NCBI RefSeq assembly: GCF_024362765.1 | Contig: NZ_CP093302.1 | Coordinates: forward strand, 1,394,001-1,458,000 | Reading direction: 5' to 3' | Length of the DNA: 64,000 nt | Source of the DNA: Alkalihalobacillus sp. LMS6 | GTDB taxonomy: Bacteria; Bacillota; Bacilli; Bacillales; Bacillaceae_D | Shown: positions 18,047 through 28,520 of the stretch, in pieces | Numbering within the stretch: the first letter of the stretch is position 1 | Layout of the letters: each line of letters opens with the position of its first letter | Notes under the pieces: model-generated | What the model was told of the DNA's origin: nothing | The model's input: only the letters and a program-made list of their open reading frames with translations | Database searches by the model: none | Made by a program: the position numbers and the translations under genes

Positions 18047-20305
18047 ATGGATGTTGAAGAAACCGAAAGATACATGAAAGGACAAGTCACTCATGTCTTG
18101 TTTCGAAATGAAGAAAACGACTATACCGTAGCAACGGTGAAAATTGAGAAGACAAATGAACAAATTGAAGCGAAAAAAACAACCATTGTCGGACATTTAC
18201 CAGAGCTGGAGTTAGAAGAAACGTATTCATTCTTCGGTCAAGTTACTGAACACCCTCGATTTGGCACACAATATAAAGTGGAAACATTTAAAAGAGAAAT
18301 GCCGAAAACGAAAAATGGTATTATTAAATTTTTATCAAGTGATCGTTTTCCTGGGATTGGTGTTAAGACGGCAGAGTCAATTGTAAATCAACTAGGGGAG
18401 CGGGCAATCTCATTAATTATTAACGATCGTAACGTTTTAGAGCAAGTGCCTAAGCTGAAAAAAGACAACGCTGAAATTCTGCATCAACGCTTACTTGAAC
18501 ATCAAGGTGCAGAACAAGTCATTATCCAATTGTCGCAATATGGATTTGGAACAGAGTTATCCATGAATGTTTACCGTGCCTACAAGCTTCAAGCTTTAGA
18601 TATTATTCGAACCAATCCATATTTACTCATTAAAGATGTAGAAGGTGTAGGTTTCAGACGCGCAGACCAATTAGGAGCAGCCATTGGTTTAAAAGGCGAC
18701 CACCCGGAAAGAATACGAGCGGGTATCCTCTATCTTATAAATGAACTAAGTGTTCAAGACGGGCATCTATATTTATATCATGCCCCATTTGTTGAAGAAG
18801 TAAGTAAGCTGTTAACAACTCCAAATGACCCTGTTAGCCCTGAAGCTGTTCACGAGGGTCTCATTCAAATGGATGAAGAAGGCTTTGTTATTACAGAACA
18901 AGATCGAGTTTATATGAAGTCACTTTTTTATGCAGAGCGTGGTATTGCGCAAAATATAATGAGGATCAAATCGTATGAACTGAAATCAGAGTTCACACAA
19001 GCTGATATGGAAAAAACGTTAGGACAGCTGGAAGAAGATCACAACGTAACGTATTCTGTTTTGCAAAAAGAAGCGATTGAGACCGCTTTACATTCACCTA
19101 TTATGCTGTTAACAGGTGGTCCGGGTACAGGGAAAACGACTGTTATAAAAGGAATTGTGGGAGCCTATGCCCGCTTGCATGGAGTGAATCTCGATCAACA
19201 AACAGGTGCAGACAAAGATGCGCGTACGGCTCCGCTTAAGTTGGCTGCTCCAACTGGTCGCGCCGCTAAGCGTATGGCAGAAGCGACTGAGTTACCTGCT
19301 GGTACGATTCACAGTTTGCTTGGTTGGAAAGGAAATGCCACGGGTTTTGAAAAAGGCGACCACGATCAATTAGAAGGCGAACTTTTGATAGTCGATGAAA
19401 TGTCAATGGTGGACGCGTGGGTGGCGAATCAGCTGTTTAAAGCGATTCCTAAAGGCATGCAAGTTATTCTCGTTGGAGATGAAAACCAATTGCCATCTGT
19501 AGGACCTGGTCAAGTGTTAAAAGACTTACTGGATGCAAACGTCATCCCGATTGTTCAACTGAATGAAATTTATCGACAAGCGGAAGGATCCTCCATCATT
19601 GAGCTAGCTCATTCCATGAAAGATGGCCATCTTCCTAACGATCTTACAGCCAAAAAGCCTGACTTGCGATTTTTTTCTTGTCATACGAACCAAGTAAAGC
19701 AAGCTGTTTGGCAAATTTGCGAAAATGCATTAAACAAAGGATATAGCTCTCGAGAAATACAGGTTTTAGCACCGATCTACCGTGGTGGTGCTGGAATTAT
19801 TGAACTAAATACGATGCTTCAGACGTTATTTAATCCTGCAAAAGAAGAACGTCGTGAAATTCCATTTGGAGACGTTATTTTTCGAAAAGGAGATATGGTG
19901 CTTCAGCTCGTTAATAACACGGAAGAAAATGTGTTTAATGGGGACAGAGGAGAGATTGTCGCAATCCTTTATGCAAAAGAGACGACAGAGAAAAAGGATC
20001 AGCTTGTTGTGTCTTTTGACGGTTTAGAAGTGACTTACGAGAAAAAAGATTTTGGCCAGTTAACACATGCGTATTGTTCATCAATTCACAAAGCGCAAGG
20101 CAGTGAATTTCCAATCGTTGTCATGCCGGTTGTAGGAAATTATCAACGCATGTTAAGAAGAAATTTACTTTATACAGGCATTACAAGAGCAAAGCAGTTT
20201 TTACTTTTATGTGGGGATTTAAAAACATTTGAACACGCGATTCATAAGCATAATGATGGTCGACAATCGAAGTTAAAAGAACGTCTGCAGGAACGCATGC
20301 ACTAG
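18047..20305 (+). CDS. recD2: ATP-dependent DNA helicase RecD2
   Basis: SF1B 5'-3' helicase acting in replication-fork maintenance and mismatch or recombination repair, independent of RecBC. 752 residues, with the long N-terminal extension of the RecD2 class: OB-like region to ~90, then helix-hairpin-helix segments such as FPGIGVKTAESIVNQLG near 102. Walker A GGPGTGKTT is at 357-365, Walker B region LLIVDEMSMVD near 445, and C-terminal motif SSIHKAQGSEFPIVV with LLYTGITRAK close the motor. Starts 10 bases after yrrB with GAGGGTGAG upstream. Confidence 0.96.
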   Translation: MDVEETERYMKGQVTHVLFRNEENDYTVATVKIEKTNEQIEAKKTTIVGHLPELELEETYSFFGQVTEHPRFGTQYKVETFKREMPKTKNGIIKFLSSDRFPGIGVKTAESIVNQLGERAISLIINDRNVLEQVPKLKKDNAEILHQRLLEHQGAEQVIIQLSQYGFGTELSMNVYRAYKLQALDIIRTNPYLLIKDVEGVGFRRADQLGAAIGLKGDHPERIRAGILYLINELSVQDGHLYLYHAPFVEEVSKLLTTPNDPVSPEAVHEGLIQMDEEGFVITEQDRVYMKSLFYAERGIAQNIMRIKSYELKSEFTQADMEKTLGQLEEDHNVTYSVLQKEAIETALHSPIMLLTGGPGTGKTTVIKGIVGAYARLHGVNLDQQTGADKDARTAPLKLAAPTGRAAKRMAEATELPAGTIHSLLGWKGNATGFEKGDHDQLEGELLIVDEMSMVDAWVANQLFKAIPKGMQVILVGDENQLPSVGPGQVLKDLLDANVIPIVQLNEIYRQAEGSSIIELAHSMKDGHLPNDLTAKKPDLRFFSCHTNQVKQAVWQICENALNKGYSSREIQVLAPIYRGGAGIIELNTMLQTLFNPAKEERREIPFGDVIFRKGDMVLQLVNNTEENVFNGDRGEIVAILYAKETTEKKDQLVVSFDGLEVTYEKKDFGQLTHAYCSSIHKAQGSEFPIVVMPVVGNYQRMLRRNLLYTGITRAKQFLLLCGDLKTFEHAIHKHNDGRQSKLKERLQERMH

Positions 20306-20378
20306 CTGGTAACCATCTCCGCGGATAGGATAGTGGGATATACATACATTATAACTGTTCGGAGAGGTGGTGCAGCTT

Positions 20379-20852
20379 TTGCGAACGATGCAGGCAATGA
20401 TTGGACTCCCGCTTGTGTCCGTAGAGACTGGTTATGAAATCGGTCAAATTAGTGATGGATACATGAAGAACGGTCGAATGGTTGGGTTTATGGTGAAAAA
20501 AAACCACGCACTTTTACATCATCATGGATTTCTGCCATTTGAGTCGATTCAGCATATCGGTGAGCAGGCGATCATGGTACAAGACATTTCAAAAGTAGAG
20601 AAGCTTCTAGAAGAACACAAACACTATGATCCAATTTGGACAAGTCGAAAAAAATTTAGAGGTAAACCTGTGTTATCTACTGAAGGCGAAATGCTTGGTT
20701 TGGCAGAAGATGTATATTTTTCTATGGAAGTGGGCACCATCGTAGGGTACGAAGTGACAGATGGCTGGTTATCCGACATTAAAGAAGGACGCAAAGTGGT
20801 GAAGGGCCACGACCTTCTTCTTTGTAAGGAAAGGGCGATCTTGTCTCTGTAG
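20379..20852 (+). CDS. yrrD: PRC-barrel domain protein (YrrD-like)
   Basis: About 157 residues made of two PRC-barrel-like halves (GLPLVSVETGYEIGQISDGY and GKPVLSTEGEMLGLAEDVYF). These small beta-barrels bind RNA or proteins; the function of YrrD is unknown. The start is ambiguous: the frame opens at GTG 20367, but AGGTGGTG (20365-20372) looks like the ribosome site for TTG 20379, six bases on. Sits after recD2 and before two tiny ORFs, as in B. subtilis. Confidence 0.85.
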   Translation: MRTMQAMIGLPLVSVETGYEIGQISDGYMKNGRMVGFMVKKNHALLHHHGFLPFESIQHIGEQAIMVQDISKVEKLLEEHKHYDPIWTSRKKFRGKPVLSTEGEMLGLAEDVYFSMEVGTIVGYEVTDGWLSDIKEGRKVVKGHDLLLCKERAILSL

Positions 20853-20866
20853 AGGAGGCACCTATC

Positions 20867-21055
20867 TTGCATTGTCCAAATTGTAATTTAAAAGACATAG
20901 GAAAAATTGGAACCAACCAGTATTATTGCTGGAATTGCTTCATTGAAATGAGTCTCGTTAAAGGAACATTAATGCTTCACCAAGTAGAGGAAGATGGATC
21001 ATTAAGCTCACTTGATGATTTGTTTGAAGAAGAAGAAAGACGAATAGATTTATAA
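20867..21055 (+). CDS. Small zinc-ribbon protein
   Basis: 62 residues starting at TTG 20867, with AGGAGG eight bases upstream. Two CxxC pairs, CPNC at residues 3-6 and CWNC near 22, form a zinc ribbon; the C-terminal half is acidic (DDLFEEEERR). Resembles the small YrzR-type protein found in this operon position in bacilli (position-based inference). Function unknown. Lies 14 bases after the PRC-barrel gene. Confidence 0.8.
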   Translation: MHCPNCNLKDIGKIGTNQYYCWNCFIEMSLVKGTLMLHQVEEDGSLSSLDDLFEEEERRIDL

Positions 21056-21075
21056 AGAATCGAGGTGAATCGATC

Positions 21076-21264
21076 ATGCGTAAATCCATTGCACCATTAA
21101 TGGTGATTGGTCTTGGAGCTGCTTGGTACTCAACAATGAATGACAAAAAAACCAAAAAGAAAGTCTACAATTTCTTTGAACCGATTATGGAAGCCGATAA
21201 AAAAATAATGAATGCGAAAACTTGGAAAAAAACAAAGAAAAAAGTAAAGAAGATGTTTCATTAA
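21076..21264 (+). CDS. yrzQ: Small membrane-anchored basic protein (YrzQ-like, DUF3918)
   Basis: 62 residues: an N-terminal hydrophobic segment SIAPLMVIGLGAAWY at 4-18, then a strongly lysine-rich tail (TKKKVYNFF, WKKTKKKVKKMFH). Probably a single-pass membrane peptide with a cytoplasmic basic tail. Ribosome site GAGGTGAA. Its place after the zinc-ribbon gene matches B. subtilis yrzQ. Function unknown. Confidence 0.8.
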   Translation: MRKSIAPLMVIGLGAAWYSTMNDKKTKKKVYNFFEPIMEADKKIMNAKTWKKTKKKVKKMFH

Positions 21265-21311
21265 TATCTTCACCTTCGAAGGCTGTGGAAAACGCCAACA
21301 TGCGCAACGTT

Positions 21312-21345
21312 AACATGGATGAACGACATCCATGTTTTTTTTGGT
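21312..21345 (+). terminator. Terminator after yrzQ
   Basis: AACATGGATG / CATCCATGTT stem with 5-base loop and a long T run. Confidence 0.88.
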
Positions 21346-21392
21346 TAATTTCGGGTTATTTGCACACGCTATTCAAAGGGGTGTGATAAAAG

Positions 21393-22469
21393 ATGAAGCG
21401 AGAGATGTACATAACGGATTTAGTGAAGTGGTCAAAATGGCTCGTCATATTAGTGTTTGTTTTATTGCTTTTGTATGCGCTCAGTCATCTGGCTCCGCTA
21501 TTTCAAATCATTCAACCGTTGATTTGGCCCATACTTGTTGCGATATTGCTCGCTTATTTATTACACCCTGTAGTTGAGAAAGCTGTTCACTTGGGCGTTA
21601 ATCGAACGTTGGCTACGGTATTATTGTTTTTAGTCTTTCTTGTTATGATGACTACCTTATTATTTATCGGCATCCCGATTATGTCACGACAAGTTCAAGA
21701 AGCTGTTCAAGTGTTGCCAGAACATTTGGCCTCTATAAAAGGGATGGTATTTGAATTTCAAGAACAAACAGAACGGTTACCAGATCCGTTGCAAGATCAT
21801 GTTACGGACTGGTCTTCAAAGATGGAACAGTTTGTTGAGTCAAGTTTGGATCAAGTAGAAAGTGTAATTGTTAAAGTCATTCAAATGAGCATTTTATGGG
21901 TTGTTGTACCGTTTCTTGTTTTTTACTTATTAAAAGATTTTGCGCTTTTGCAGCGTGTCGGTTTTTACATCACACCCAAAAAAAGCCGCGAAAAGGTGCG
22001 GCTTTACCTTAAAGATGTCGATAAAACATTTGGCTCATATTTGCGAGGGCAGTTGCTCGTCGCGGTTTGTGTTGGTGGACTAGCGACCATTGCACTTTGG
22101 ATTTTAGGTGTTCCTTATGCGCTACTGTTAGGATTGTTTATTGGTGCGACCGATTTAATCCCATATTTTGGCGCATTCATTGGCGCGGTGCCGGCTGTAG
22201 GTTCAGCCTTACTTGATTCGCCTCAACTAGCTTTGTTTACCGTAATTAGTATCTTCGTGATTCAACAAATCGAAGGCAATGTGTTATCACCTTTAATTGT
22301 TGGCAAAACGGTTCACTTGCATCCGATCTTGATTATTTTAGCTCTATTAGTCGGGGTTGAAGTAGGGGGCGTCATAGGACTTTTAGTCGCTGTACCCATT
22401 ACAGCGATTGCGAAAGTAACCATCCTTCATATCCGAAATTACCTTAAAGGTGAAGTGGAGATGAATTGA
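21393..22469 (+). CDS. yrrI: AI-2E-family transporter (YrrI-like)
   Basis: 358-residue polytopic membrane protein of the AI-2E exporter/permease superfamily, with about seven or eight membrane spans. N-terminal pair LVILVFVLLLLYAL and LIWPILVAILLAYLL; the family's conserved C-terminal region includes LRGQLLVAVCVGG, YALLLGLFIGATDLIPYFGA and GNVLSPLIVGKTVHLHP. The substrate is unknown; members have been linked to small-molecule export and Na+/H+ exchange. Start ATG 21393 with AGGGGTGTG upstream. The alaS leader promoter overlaps its last codon. Confidence 0.9.
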   Translation: MKREMYITDLVKWSKWLVILVFVLLLLYALSHLAPLFQIIQPLIWPILVAILLAYLLHPVVEKAVHLGVNRTLATVLLFLVFLVMMTTLLFIGIPIMSRQVQEAVQVLPEHLASIKGMVFEFQEQTERLPDPLQDHVTDWSSKMEQFVESSLDQVESVIVKVIQMSILWVVVPFLVFYLLKDFALLQRVGFYITPKKSREKVRLYLKDVDKTFGSYLRGQLLVAVCVGGLATIALWILGVPYALLLGLFIGATDLIPYFGAFIGAVPAVGSALLDSPQLALFTVISIFVIQQIEGNVLSPLIVGKTVHLHPILIILALLVGVEVGGVIGLLVAVPITAIAKVTILHIRNYLKGEVEMN

Positions 22470-22494
22470 CTTTTAAAGGCTTGCGCGCTATAAT
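22466..22494 (+). promoter_or_regulatory. Sigma-A promoter of the alaS T-box leader
   Basis: TTGACT (22466-22471), 17 bases, perfect TATAAT (22489-22494). The -35 overlaps the stop codon of the preceding transporter gene. Confidence 0.85.
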
Positions 22495-22500
22495 TTTCGT

Positions 22501-22753
22501 GAATAAAGAAACGTATATGTACATGATGAAATACAATGAAAGAACGAGTACGCATAAGCCCGTTTTTAGAGAGATGCTTTCTAGGCTGAGAAAAGCATTA
22601 ACGAAGAGATGCGGAATGCTATTCTGGAGTAGCGAGCTAATCGCCGTATCCTGCGTTAAGGGGCTTAAGTGATAACAGTTACGTTTGTTATAATTAAGGG
22701 TGGTACCGCGTGAAAAAGACAATCTCGTCCCTTTATTGGGAAGGGGTTTTTTT
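22501..22753 (+). ncRNA. T-box leader, alanine specific, controlling alaS
   Basis: T-box core GGGTGGTACCGCG (22698-22710). The specifier loop reads GAATGCTA, with the alanine codon GCT at 22618-22620. A terminator CCCTT (22729-22733) / AAGGG (22741-22745) with a run of Ts follows. Uncharged tRNA-Ala should promote read-through into alaS. Confidence 0.95.
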
Positions 22754-22786
22754 ATTTGTTTTCTATACATAAGGAGGATGAGTCTA

Positions 22787-25429
22787 ATGAAGCACTTAAC
22801 ATCGGCTGAAGTTCGACAAATGTTTATTGATTTCTTTAAAGAGAAAGGCCATTCTGTTGAGCCAAGTGCATCTCTAGTCCCGTTTGAAGATCCAAGTTTA
22901 TTATGGATTAACAGTGGCGTGGCAACGTTAAAAAAATACTTTGATGGTCGTGTGATCCCGGATAATCCTCGGATTGTCATTGCGCAAAAATCGATTCGGA
23001 CAAATGATATTGAAATCGTTGGGAAAACGGCTCGTCACCACACATTTTTTGAAATGCTTGGGAACTTTTCAATTGGCGAATATTTTAAAGAAGATGCGAT
23101 TGTATGGAGCTGGGAGTTTCTAACAAGCGAAAAATGGATTGGCTTTGATGAAGAAAAGCTATCTGTTACGGTCCATCCAGAGGATCATGAAGCGTACGAT
23201 TTATGGATTGAAAAAGTGGGCGTACCGGAAGAACGCATTATTCGTTTAGAAGGGAATTTCTGGGACATCGGAGAAGGGCCGAGTGGTCCAAACTCTGAAA
23301 TCTTCTATGATCGTGGTCCTGATTATGGCAATGATCCTAAGGACCCTGAATTGTATCCAGGTGGCGAGAATGAACGTTATTTAGAAATTTGGAACTTGGT
23401 TTTCTCTCAATTTAATCACAACGCAGACGACACCTATACGCCCCTTCCAAAGAAAAATATTGATACAGGAATGGGCTTAGAGCGGATGGTATCCGTTATT
23501 CAAGATGCAAAAACAAATTTTGATACAGATCTCTTTTTACCAATCATAAAAGAAACGGAAAAACTTGCTAATGCAACGTACAATACGGGAAATGAAGCGG
23601 CAGATACAGCCTTCAAAGTCGTTGTTGACCATATCCGCACAGTTGCATTTGCCATTGGAGATGGGGCGCTTCCTTCAAATGAAGGAAGAGGATATGTCTT
23701 ACGTCGTTTATTAAGACGAGCAGTGCGATTTGCGAAAACGATTGGGATTGAAAAGCCATTTATGTTTAATCTCGTTCCTGTTGTCGGTCAGATAATGGAA
23801 GACTTTTACCCAGAGGTTACCCAGAAAAAAGACTTTATTCAGCGAGTGATTCGCACAGAAGAAGAACGTTTTCATGAGACGCTACATGAAGGCTTAACGA
23901 TTTTAAACGACATCATGAAAAAAGCAAAAGCAAACAATGAGCAAGTAATCGCTGGTTCAGATGTGTTTCGTCTTTATGATACATATGGCTTTCCGGTTGA
24001 TTTGACGGAAGAATATGTAGAAGAAGAAGGCTTAACGATCCACCGGGAAGAATTTGAAAAAGAGATGGAAGCTCAACGAAATCGTGCTCGCGCAGCTAGA
24101 CAAGAAACAGCTTCTATGGGTGTGCAAGAAGACATATTCGGTGATTTAAAAACGCCAAGTATGTTTGTTGGCTATGAGCATACAGAAACAAGTGCAACCA
24201 TTAGCGTCATTGTAAAAGAAAAAGATTCTGTTGATCAGGCTAAAGAAGGGGATACGGTTTCCATTATTCTTGCGGAAACACCGTTCTACGCTGAAAGTGG
24301 TGGACAAGTTGCCGATCAAGGGGTGATTTATACCGAAAACGGTCAAGGGCGTGTTCAAGATGTGAAAAAAGCTCCTAATGGTCAACACCTGCATACGGTT
24401 GAAATTGAATCAGGGACGTTACAAGTAGGCGATCAAGTTCAAGCAAGAATTGAAGTGCGTGAACGTCTAGACATCGTAAAAAATCATACAGCAACGCACC
24501 TTCTTCACCAAGCGTTAAAAGATGTTTTAGGAGAACATGTTAATCAAGCAGGCTCACTTGTAAATCGTGAACGGCTTCGCTTTGATTTCTCACACTTTGG
24601 ACAAGTAACACCGAACGAACTCGTTCAAATTGAGCAGCTTGTGAATGAAAAAATTTGGCAAGCACTTCCTGTCGAGATCTCGTTAAAATCATTGGCGCAA
24701 GCGAAAGAAATGGGTGCAATGGCCCTCTTTGGTGAAAAATATGGTGATGAAGTCCGTGTTGTTCAGATTGGTGATTACAGTCTTGAGCTATGTGGTGGTA
24801 TCCATGTTAGTAATTCAGCCGAAATCGGACTGTTTAAGATTATGAGTGAATCTGGTATTGGTGCCGGCGTTCGCCGAATTGAAGCGGTAACGTCAAAAGG
24901 CGCGTATGAGTTTATTAACAATCAACTTGCGCTTCTATCTCAATCACAAGAACATTTAAAAGTAAAGCAACTGCGAGATGTGCCTGCACGAATTGAAACA
25001 CTTCAGCAAGAACTTCGTGAAGCAAATCGAGAAAATGAATCATTAACAGCTAAACTAGCGCAAAAAGAAGCTGGTCAACTGATGGATAAGGCTGTAGATG
25101 TAAATGGTATTCAAGTTCTAGCAGAAGCTGTACAAGCAAAAGATATGGAATCTCTTCGCGCGATGGTTGACTCTTTGAAAAAAGAAGACCAAAAAGCAGT
25201 GATTGTTTTAGGTGCAAAAACAGGAGATAAACTATCTTTTGTAGCAGGCGTAACAAAATTAGCGATGAACGAGGGATTACACGCTGGAAAGCTTATTAAG
25301 GAAGTGGCGAGTCGCACCGGTGGCGGTGGTGGCGGTCGCCCTGATATGGCCCAAGCAGGAGGGAAAGATCCAGCAAAATTGAACGAAGCTCTTGCATATG
25401 TAACGGAACATGTGAATTTAATTTCCTAA
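22787..25429 (+). CDS. alaS: Alanyl-tRNA synthetase
   Basis: Class II synthetase with editing function, 880 residues. Catalytic-core segments [34 protein letters not shown] and [14 protein letters not shown]; editing and zinc site [11 protein letters not shown] near 565 and CGGIHV near 667. The C-terminal DHHA1-like domain ends with glycine-rich [20 protein letters not shown] 22787 is preferred because AAGGAGG lies nine bases upstream; the frame runs back into the T-box terminator, which is not coding. Confidence 0.98.
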   Translation: MKHLTSAEVRQMFIDFFKEKGHSVEPSASLVPFEDPSLLWINSGVATLKKYFDGRVIPDNPRIVIAQKSIRTNDIEIVGKTARHHTFFEMLGNFSIGEYFKEDAIVWSWEFLTSEKWIGFDEEKLSVTVHPEDHEAYDLWIEKVGVPEERIIRLEGNFWDIGEGPSGPNSEIFYDRGPDYGNDPKDPELYPGGENERYLEIWNLVFSQFNHNADDTYTPLPKKNIDTGMGLERMVSVIQDAKTNFDTDLFLPIIKETEKLANATYNTGNEAADTAFKVVVDHIRTVAFAIGDGALPSNEGRGYVLRRLLRRAVRFAKTIGIEKPFMFNLVPVVGQIMEDFYPEVTQKKDFIQRVIRTEEERFHETLHEGLTILNDIMKKAKANNEQVIAGSDVFRLYDTYGFPVDLTEEYVEEEGLTIHREEFEKEMEAQRNRARAARQETASMGVQEDIFGDLKTPSMFVGYEHTETSATISVIVKEKDSVDQAKEGDTVSIILAETPFYAESGGQVADQGVIYTENGQGRVQDVKKAPNGQHLHTVEIESGTLQVGDQVQARIEVRERLDIVKNHTATHLLHQALKDVLGEHVNQAGSLVNRERLRFDFSHFGQVTPNELVQIEQLVNEKIWQALPVEISLKSLAQAKEMGAMALFGEKYGDEVRVVQIGDYSLELCGGIHVSNSAEIGLFKIMSESGIGAGVRRIEAVTSKGAYEFINNQLALLSQSQEHLKVKQLRDVPARIETLQQELREANRENESLTAKLAQKEAGQLMDKAVDVNGIQVLAEAVQAKDMESLRAMVDSLKKEDQKAVIVLGAKTGDKLSFVAGVTKLAMNEGLHAGKLIKEVASRTGGGGGGRPDMAQAGGKDPAKLNEALAYVTEHVNLIS

Positions 25430-25509
25430 TTGAACCAATCTGTTGTACAATAAAGGCGTTAACGTTTTTAATAAAACCTTCTATGAATAATTAAAAGGGG
25501 TGAGAGCAA

Positions 25510-25782
25510 TTGAGTTCAATGGATAATACAATGCAGTTTAACTTTAATGACGACTCCTTTGATAAAGATGTGCGAGAGGTGCTCTTATCTGTTTATGATG
25601 CACTAGAGGAAAAAGGCTATAATCCAATTAACCAAATTGTCGGGTACCTCTTATCTGGTGATCCAGCATATATTCCGCGACACAAAGATGCGCGTACGTT
25701 AATTCGTAAACTTGAACGAGATGAGCTAATCGAGACATTAGTAAAGTCTTATCTTAAGGAGCAAGGAAAAGCGATCAAATGA
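25510..25782 (+). CDS. yrzL: IreB-family regulatory protein (YrzL, UPF0297)
   Basis: 90 residues. Near-diagnostic segments: [20 protein letters not shown] and [20 protein letters not shown]. The Enterococcus homologue IreB is a small phosphoprotein substrate of the IreK Ser/Thr kinase in antibiotic tolerance; the role in bacilli is not settled. TTG 25510 is the start because AAGGGGTGA lies six bases away, giving [12 protein letters not shown]. Overlaps ruvX by four bases in the conserved yrzL-ruvX-yrzB cluster. Confidence 0.93.
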   Translation: MSSMDNTMQFNFNDDSFDKDVREVLLSVYDALEEKGYNPINQIVGYLLSGDPAYIPRHKDARTLIRKLERDELIETLVKSYLKEQGKAIK

Positions 25783-26204
25783 AAATACTTGGACTCGATG
25801 TTGGCACAAAAACGATAGGCGTAGCGATTAGCGATGCCTTTGGTTGGACAGCCCAAGGTTTAAAAACGATACGAAGAAGCGAGACGAACGAAGTAGACGA
25901 TTTTAAGCAAATTACTTCTTTAATAGAAGATCATGCGGTGGAAACAGTTGTTGTTGGCTATCCTAAAAATATGGACGGCACAATTGGCGCTAGTGGAGAA
26001 CGAAGCGAACAGTTTGTTGAACAACTATCACAACATGTCTCAATAAAGATTGATCTTTGGGATGAACGTTTAACAACAATGGCGGCAGAGCGTGTTTTAG
26101 TTGATGCTGACGTAAGCCGTAAGAAGCGAAAAAAAGTGATTGATCAAATGGCTGCAAGTTTAATCTTGCAAGGCTATTTGGATCGTCGCTCGCATTTAAA
26201 TTAA
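25779..26204 (+). CDS. ruvX: RuvX/YqgF-family RNase H-fold nuclease
   Basis: 141 residues with the RNase H-like fold: [16 protein letters not shown] at 4-19 carries the first catalytic aspartate, [11 protein letters not shown] near 66, and [14 protein letters not shown] near 96. The family is linked to pre-16S rRNA processing and Holliday-junction resolution. Translation is coupled to yrzL through an ATGA overlap. Confidence 0.95.
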   Translation: MKILGLDVGTKTIGVAISDAFGWTAQGLKTIRRSETNEVDDFKQITSLIEDHAVETVVVGYPKNMDGTIGASGERSEQFVEQLSQHVSIKIDLWDERLTTMAAERVLVDADVSRKKRKKVIDQMAASLILQGYLDRRSHLN

Positions 26205-26221
26205 AAAGGTAGGGATTTAGA

Positions 26222-26515
26222 ATGGCACAAGAAGAAAAAGAGCGTTTTGTTATTCCAGACGAAGAAGGTACAGAGCATTTATTTGACGAACTCTTTCGTT
26301 TTAGTGTAGATGAAACAAATAAATCATATATGGTATTAGTACCTGTCGGAGAAGAAGAGGAAGATGAGGATGAAATTGAAGTCTTTGCTTTCCGCTACGA
26401 AGATCGTGAAGACGAAGAAAATGATATTGCTTTTTTCCCAGTTGAAACAGATGAAGAATGGGAAATGATCGAAGAAATGCTAAATACATTTACTGAAGAA
26501 GAAGAAGAAGAGTAA
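26222..26515 (+). CDS. yrzB: DUF1292 acidic protein YrzB
   Basis: 97-residue, highly acidic protein. DUF1292 segments include TEHLFDELFRFSVDETNKSY and FAFRYEDREDEEND, with a C-terminal run of glutamates. No catalytic motif. Third gene of the yrzL-ruvX-yrzB unit; function unknown. Confidence 0.92.
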   Translation: MAQEEKERFVIPDEEGTEHLFDELFRFSVDETNKSYMVLVPVGEEEEDEDEIEVFAFRYEDREDEENDIAFFPVETDEEWEMIEEMLNTFTEEEEEE

Positions 26516-26524
26516 ATGGCTGAT

Positions 26525-26550
26525 AACCCGTGCAATGATCTGCACGGGTT
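26525..26550 (+). terminator. Hairpin after yrzB
   Basis: Perfect 10-bp stem AACCCGTGCA / TGCACGGGTT, but no T run follows; a weak terminator or an mRNA-end-stabilising hairpin. Confidence 0.5.
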
Positions 26551-26638
26551 ACTATGTATGTTATGCTGAACATTGCCCATTTTTTTATACAACAAATAAA
26601 GCACTTATTGTATAATGGGACAGGTGAGGAGGCAATTA

Positions 26639-27784
26639 ATGGCAAAAGATAAGAACCATAACGCAAATGACGAATATCAAGAACGTGCATCGCAAGCAAA
26701 GACAGTTCGGAAAATTGTCTTAATTAGCTTATCGGCTTTTTTTGTCGTTCTGATTGCCGTTATAATAGGCGGATATACGTATGTTGCGAATGCGCTTAAG
26801 CCTGTTGACTCAGAAGATGAAGGTCGTGAAATTGATGTGAACATACCAGTGAATACATCGACTTCACAAATTGCAGAGATTCTTGAGGATGAAGGGGTTA
26901 TCCGCAACGCAACGTTCTTCCGCTACTATACAAGATACAAAAACGAATCAGGGTTTCAAGCTGGAACATATTCGCTACATACAGCGATGGATACAGATGA
27001 AATTATTGAGGAATTAAAAGACGGTCACGTTGTCGCGGAGGCTGCTTCTACCATTGTGATTCCGGAAGGGTTAACGTTAAACACACTTACGGAACGGTTA
27101 AGTGAATTTACCGGAGAAAGCCAAGATGATATTTTTGCCTTTATTGATGATGAAGCGTTTGTCCAATCGTTAATCGATGAGTACGAGATGCTAACAGACG
27201 AAATACTGGATGAAGATATTCATCATCCATTAGAAGGCTATCTTTTTCCAGCAAGCTATCAGTTTGAAGAAGAACAGCCCAGTATTGAAAAAGTTGTTCG
27301 AACGATGCTTGATCAAATGCAGGTTGTGTATGATCAACGACAAGGGATCGTGAATGGGAGTGACTATACATTTCATGAACTCTTAACGATGGGTTCCATT
27401 GTCGAACGTGAAGCTCGAGAAAGAGAAGATCGTTTTACAATTGCTGGAGTCTTGCATAATCGCTTAAATGAAGGTATGATGCTACAAGTAGATCCTACGG
27501 TTGCCTACGCGCAAGGGGAACATATTTATATGACCACTTATGATGATTTAGAGGTAGATTCACCTTATAACACGTATCAGCATACAGGTTTGCCGCCAGG
27601 TCCAATTTCTACGGTTCGTGAAGAATCACTTGTTGCTTCAGCGGATCCAAATAGTACAGATTATCTTTATTTCTATGCTCGTTATAATGGCGAGATTATT
27701 TATAATGAAGACTATGATGATCACTTGGAAGCGAGAGATACGTATCGTCATGAATGGCAAGAAGCAGTTGAAGATACTGAATAA
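26639..27784 (+). CDS. mltG: Endolytic murein transglycosylase MltG
   Basis: Membrane-anchored enzyme that cleaves nascent peptidoglycan strands. 381 residues: short basic cytoplasmic N terminus, one membrane span near 21-43 (IVLISLSAFFVVLIAVIIGG), then the extracellular YceG domain. Catalytic glutamate in TMGSIVEREARE near 258; LEGYLFPASYQF and NTYQHTGLPPGPIS are family hallmarks. ATG 26639 has AGGAGG six bases upstream; the open frame extends eight codons earlier without a ribosome site. Confidence 0.95.
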   Translation: MAKDKNHNANDEYQERASQAKTVRKIVLISLSAFFVVLIAVIIGGYTYVANALKPVDSEDEGREIDVNIPVNTSTSQIAEILEDEGVIRNATFFRYYTRYKNESGFQAGTYSLHTAMDTDEIIEELKDGHVVAEAASTIVIPEGLTLNTLTERLSEFTGESQDDIFAFIDDEAFVQSLIDEYEMLTDEILDEDIHHPLEGYLFPASYQFEEEQPSIEKVVRTMLDQMQVVYDQRQGIVNGSDYTFHELLTMGSIVEREAREREDRFTIAGVLHNRLNEGMMLQVDPTVAYAQGEHIYMTTYDDLEVDSPYNTYQHTGLPPGPISTVREESLVASADPNSTDYLYFYARYNGEIIYNEDYDDHLEARDTYRHEWQEAVEDTE

Positions 27785-27788
27785 AGTG

Positions 27789-27822
27789 AGCATAGGGAGT
27801 ATCTTGCTCCCATGCTTTTTTC
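27789..27822 (+). terminator. Terminator after mltG
   Basis: GCAT.GGGAG / CTCCC.ATGC hairpin followed by six Ts. Confidence 0.8.
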
Positions 27823-27845
27823 ATAAAAGGATGTTATGAAATTAA

Positions 27846-28520
27846 ATGATAAATGAAGAAATTAGCGCATATGTAGAATCATTAGCCCCTCCAAAACATT
27901 CACTATTACTAGAAATGGAACAACTAGCGATACGTGAGCACGTACCGATTATGGATGGACTGTCTTTAAATACAATGCTTGCTATCTTACGTGTTAAGCA
28001 GCCGAAGCAAATACTTGAAATCGGCACCGCGATTGGATATTCTGCTATTCGATTAGCGGAAGCGCTTCCCTCTACGACGATTGTGACGCTGGAGCGTGAT
28101 GAGTATCGCTATGAACAGGCAAAAAGGTTTATTGAACGAGCTAATTTAACAGAGCGAATTATTCCTTATTTAGTCGATGCAGAGCACGCAGTGGACCTTG
28201 TTTCTAAGCATGGTTTGTTTGATAGCATGTTTATCGATGCGGCAAAAGGGAAATATCAATTGTTTTTTGAGCAATATGAGCCTTTTTTGAGTGAAAATGG
28301 GGTAATGATTAGTGACAATATTTTATTTAGAGGTCTCGTTGCGCAAGCAGATGTCACGAAGGAACCAAAGCGAGTTCAAAAGCTAGTAGAAAAAATAAAA
28401 CGATACAATGAATGGCTTAGCCATCATCCAAATTTTCATACGTCCATTGTACCAGTCGGGGATGGCATTGCATGTAGTACGAGAATAAAGAGGGAAGAAC
28501 ATGACACTCAATCAAAATAG
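27846..28520 (+). CDS. trmR: tRNA 5-hydroxyuridine methyltransferase TrmR
   Basis: O-methyltransferase of the COMT type, 224 residues. SAM-binding [18 protein letters not shown] near 59, [18 protein letters not shown] near 124, and metal-binding SDNILFRG near 155. B. subtilis YrrM/TrmR makes 5-methoxyuridine at tRNA position 34 from 5-hydroxyuridine. The spacing from AAAGG to the ATG (about 15 bases) is long, but earlier in-frame starts are blocked by stops. The neighbouring yrrN/yrrO hydroxylation genes of B. subtilis are absent. Overlaps udk by 20 bases. Confidence 0.9.
   Translation: MINEEISAYVESLAPPKHSLLLEMEQLAIREHVPIMDGLSLNTMLAILRVKQPKQILEIGTAIGYSAIRLAEALPSTTIVTLERDEYRYEQAKRFIERANLTERIIPYLVDAEHAVDLVSKHGLFDSMFIDAAKGKYQLFFEQYEPFLSENGVMISDNILFRGLVAQADVTKEPKRVQKLVEKIKRYNEWLSHHPNFHTSIVPVGDGIACSTRIKREEHDTQSK

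Noticed and set aside
22700-22786. Longer alaS start within the leader
   Set aside because: Those codons are T-box and terminator sequence; AAGGAGG and homology point to ATG 22787.
22444-22980. 178-residue minus-strand ORF over the alaS leader
   Set aside because: It overlaps the T-box, its promoter and the alaS start; composition is not protein-like.
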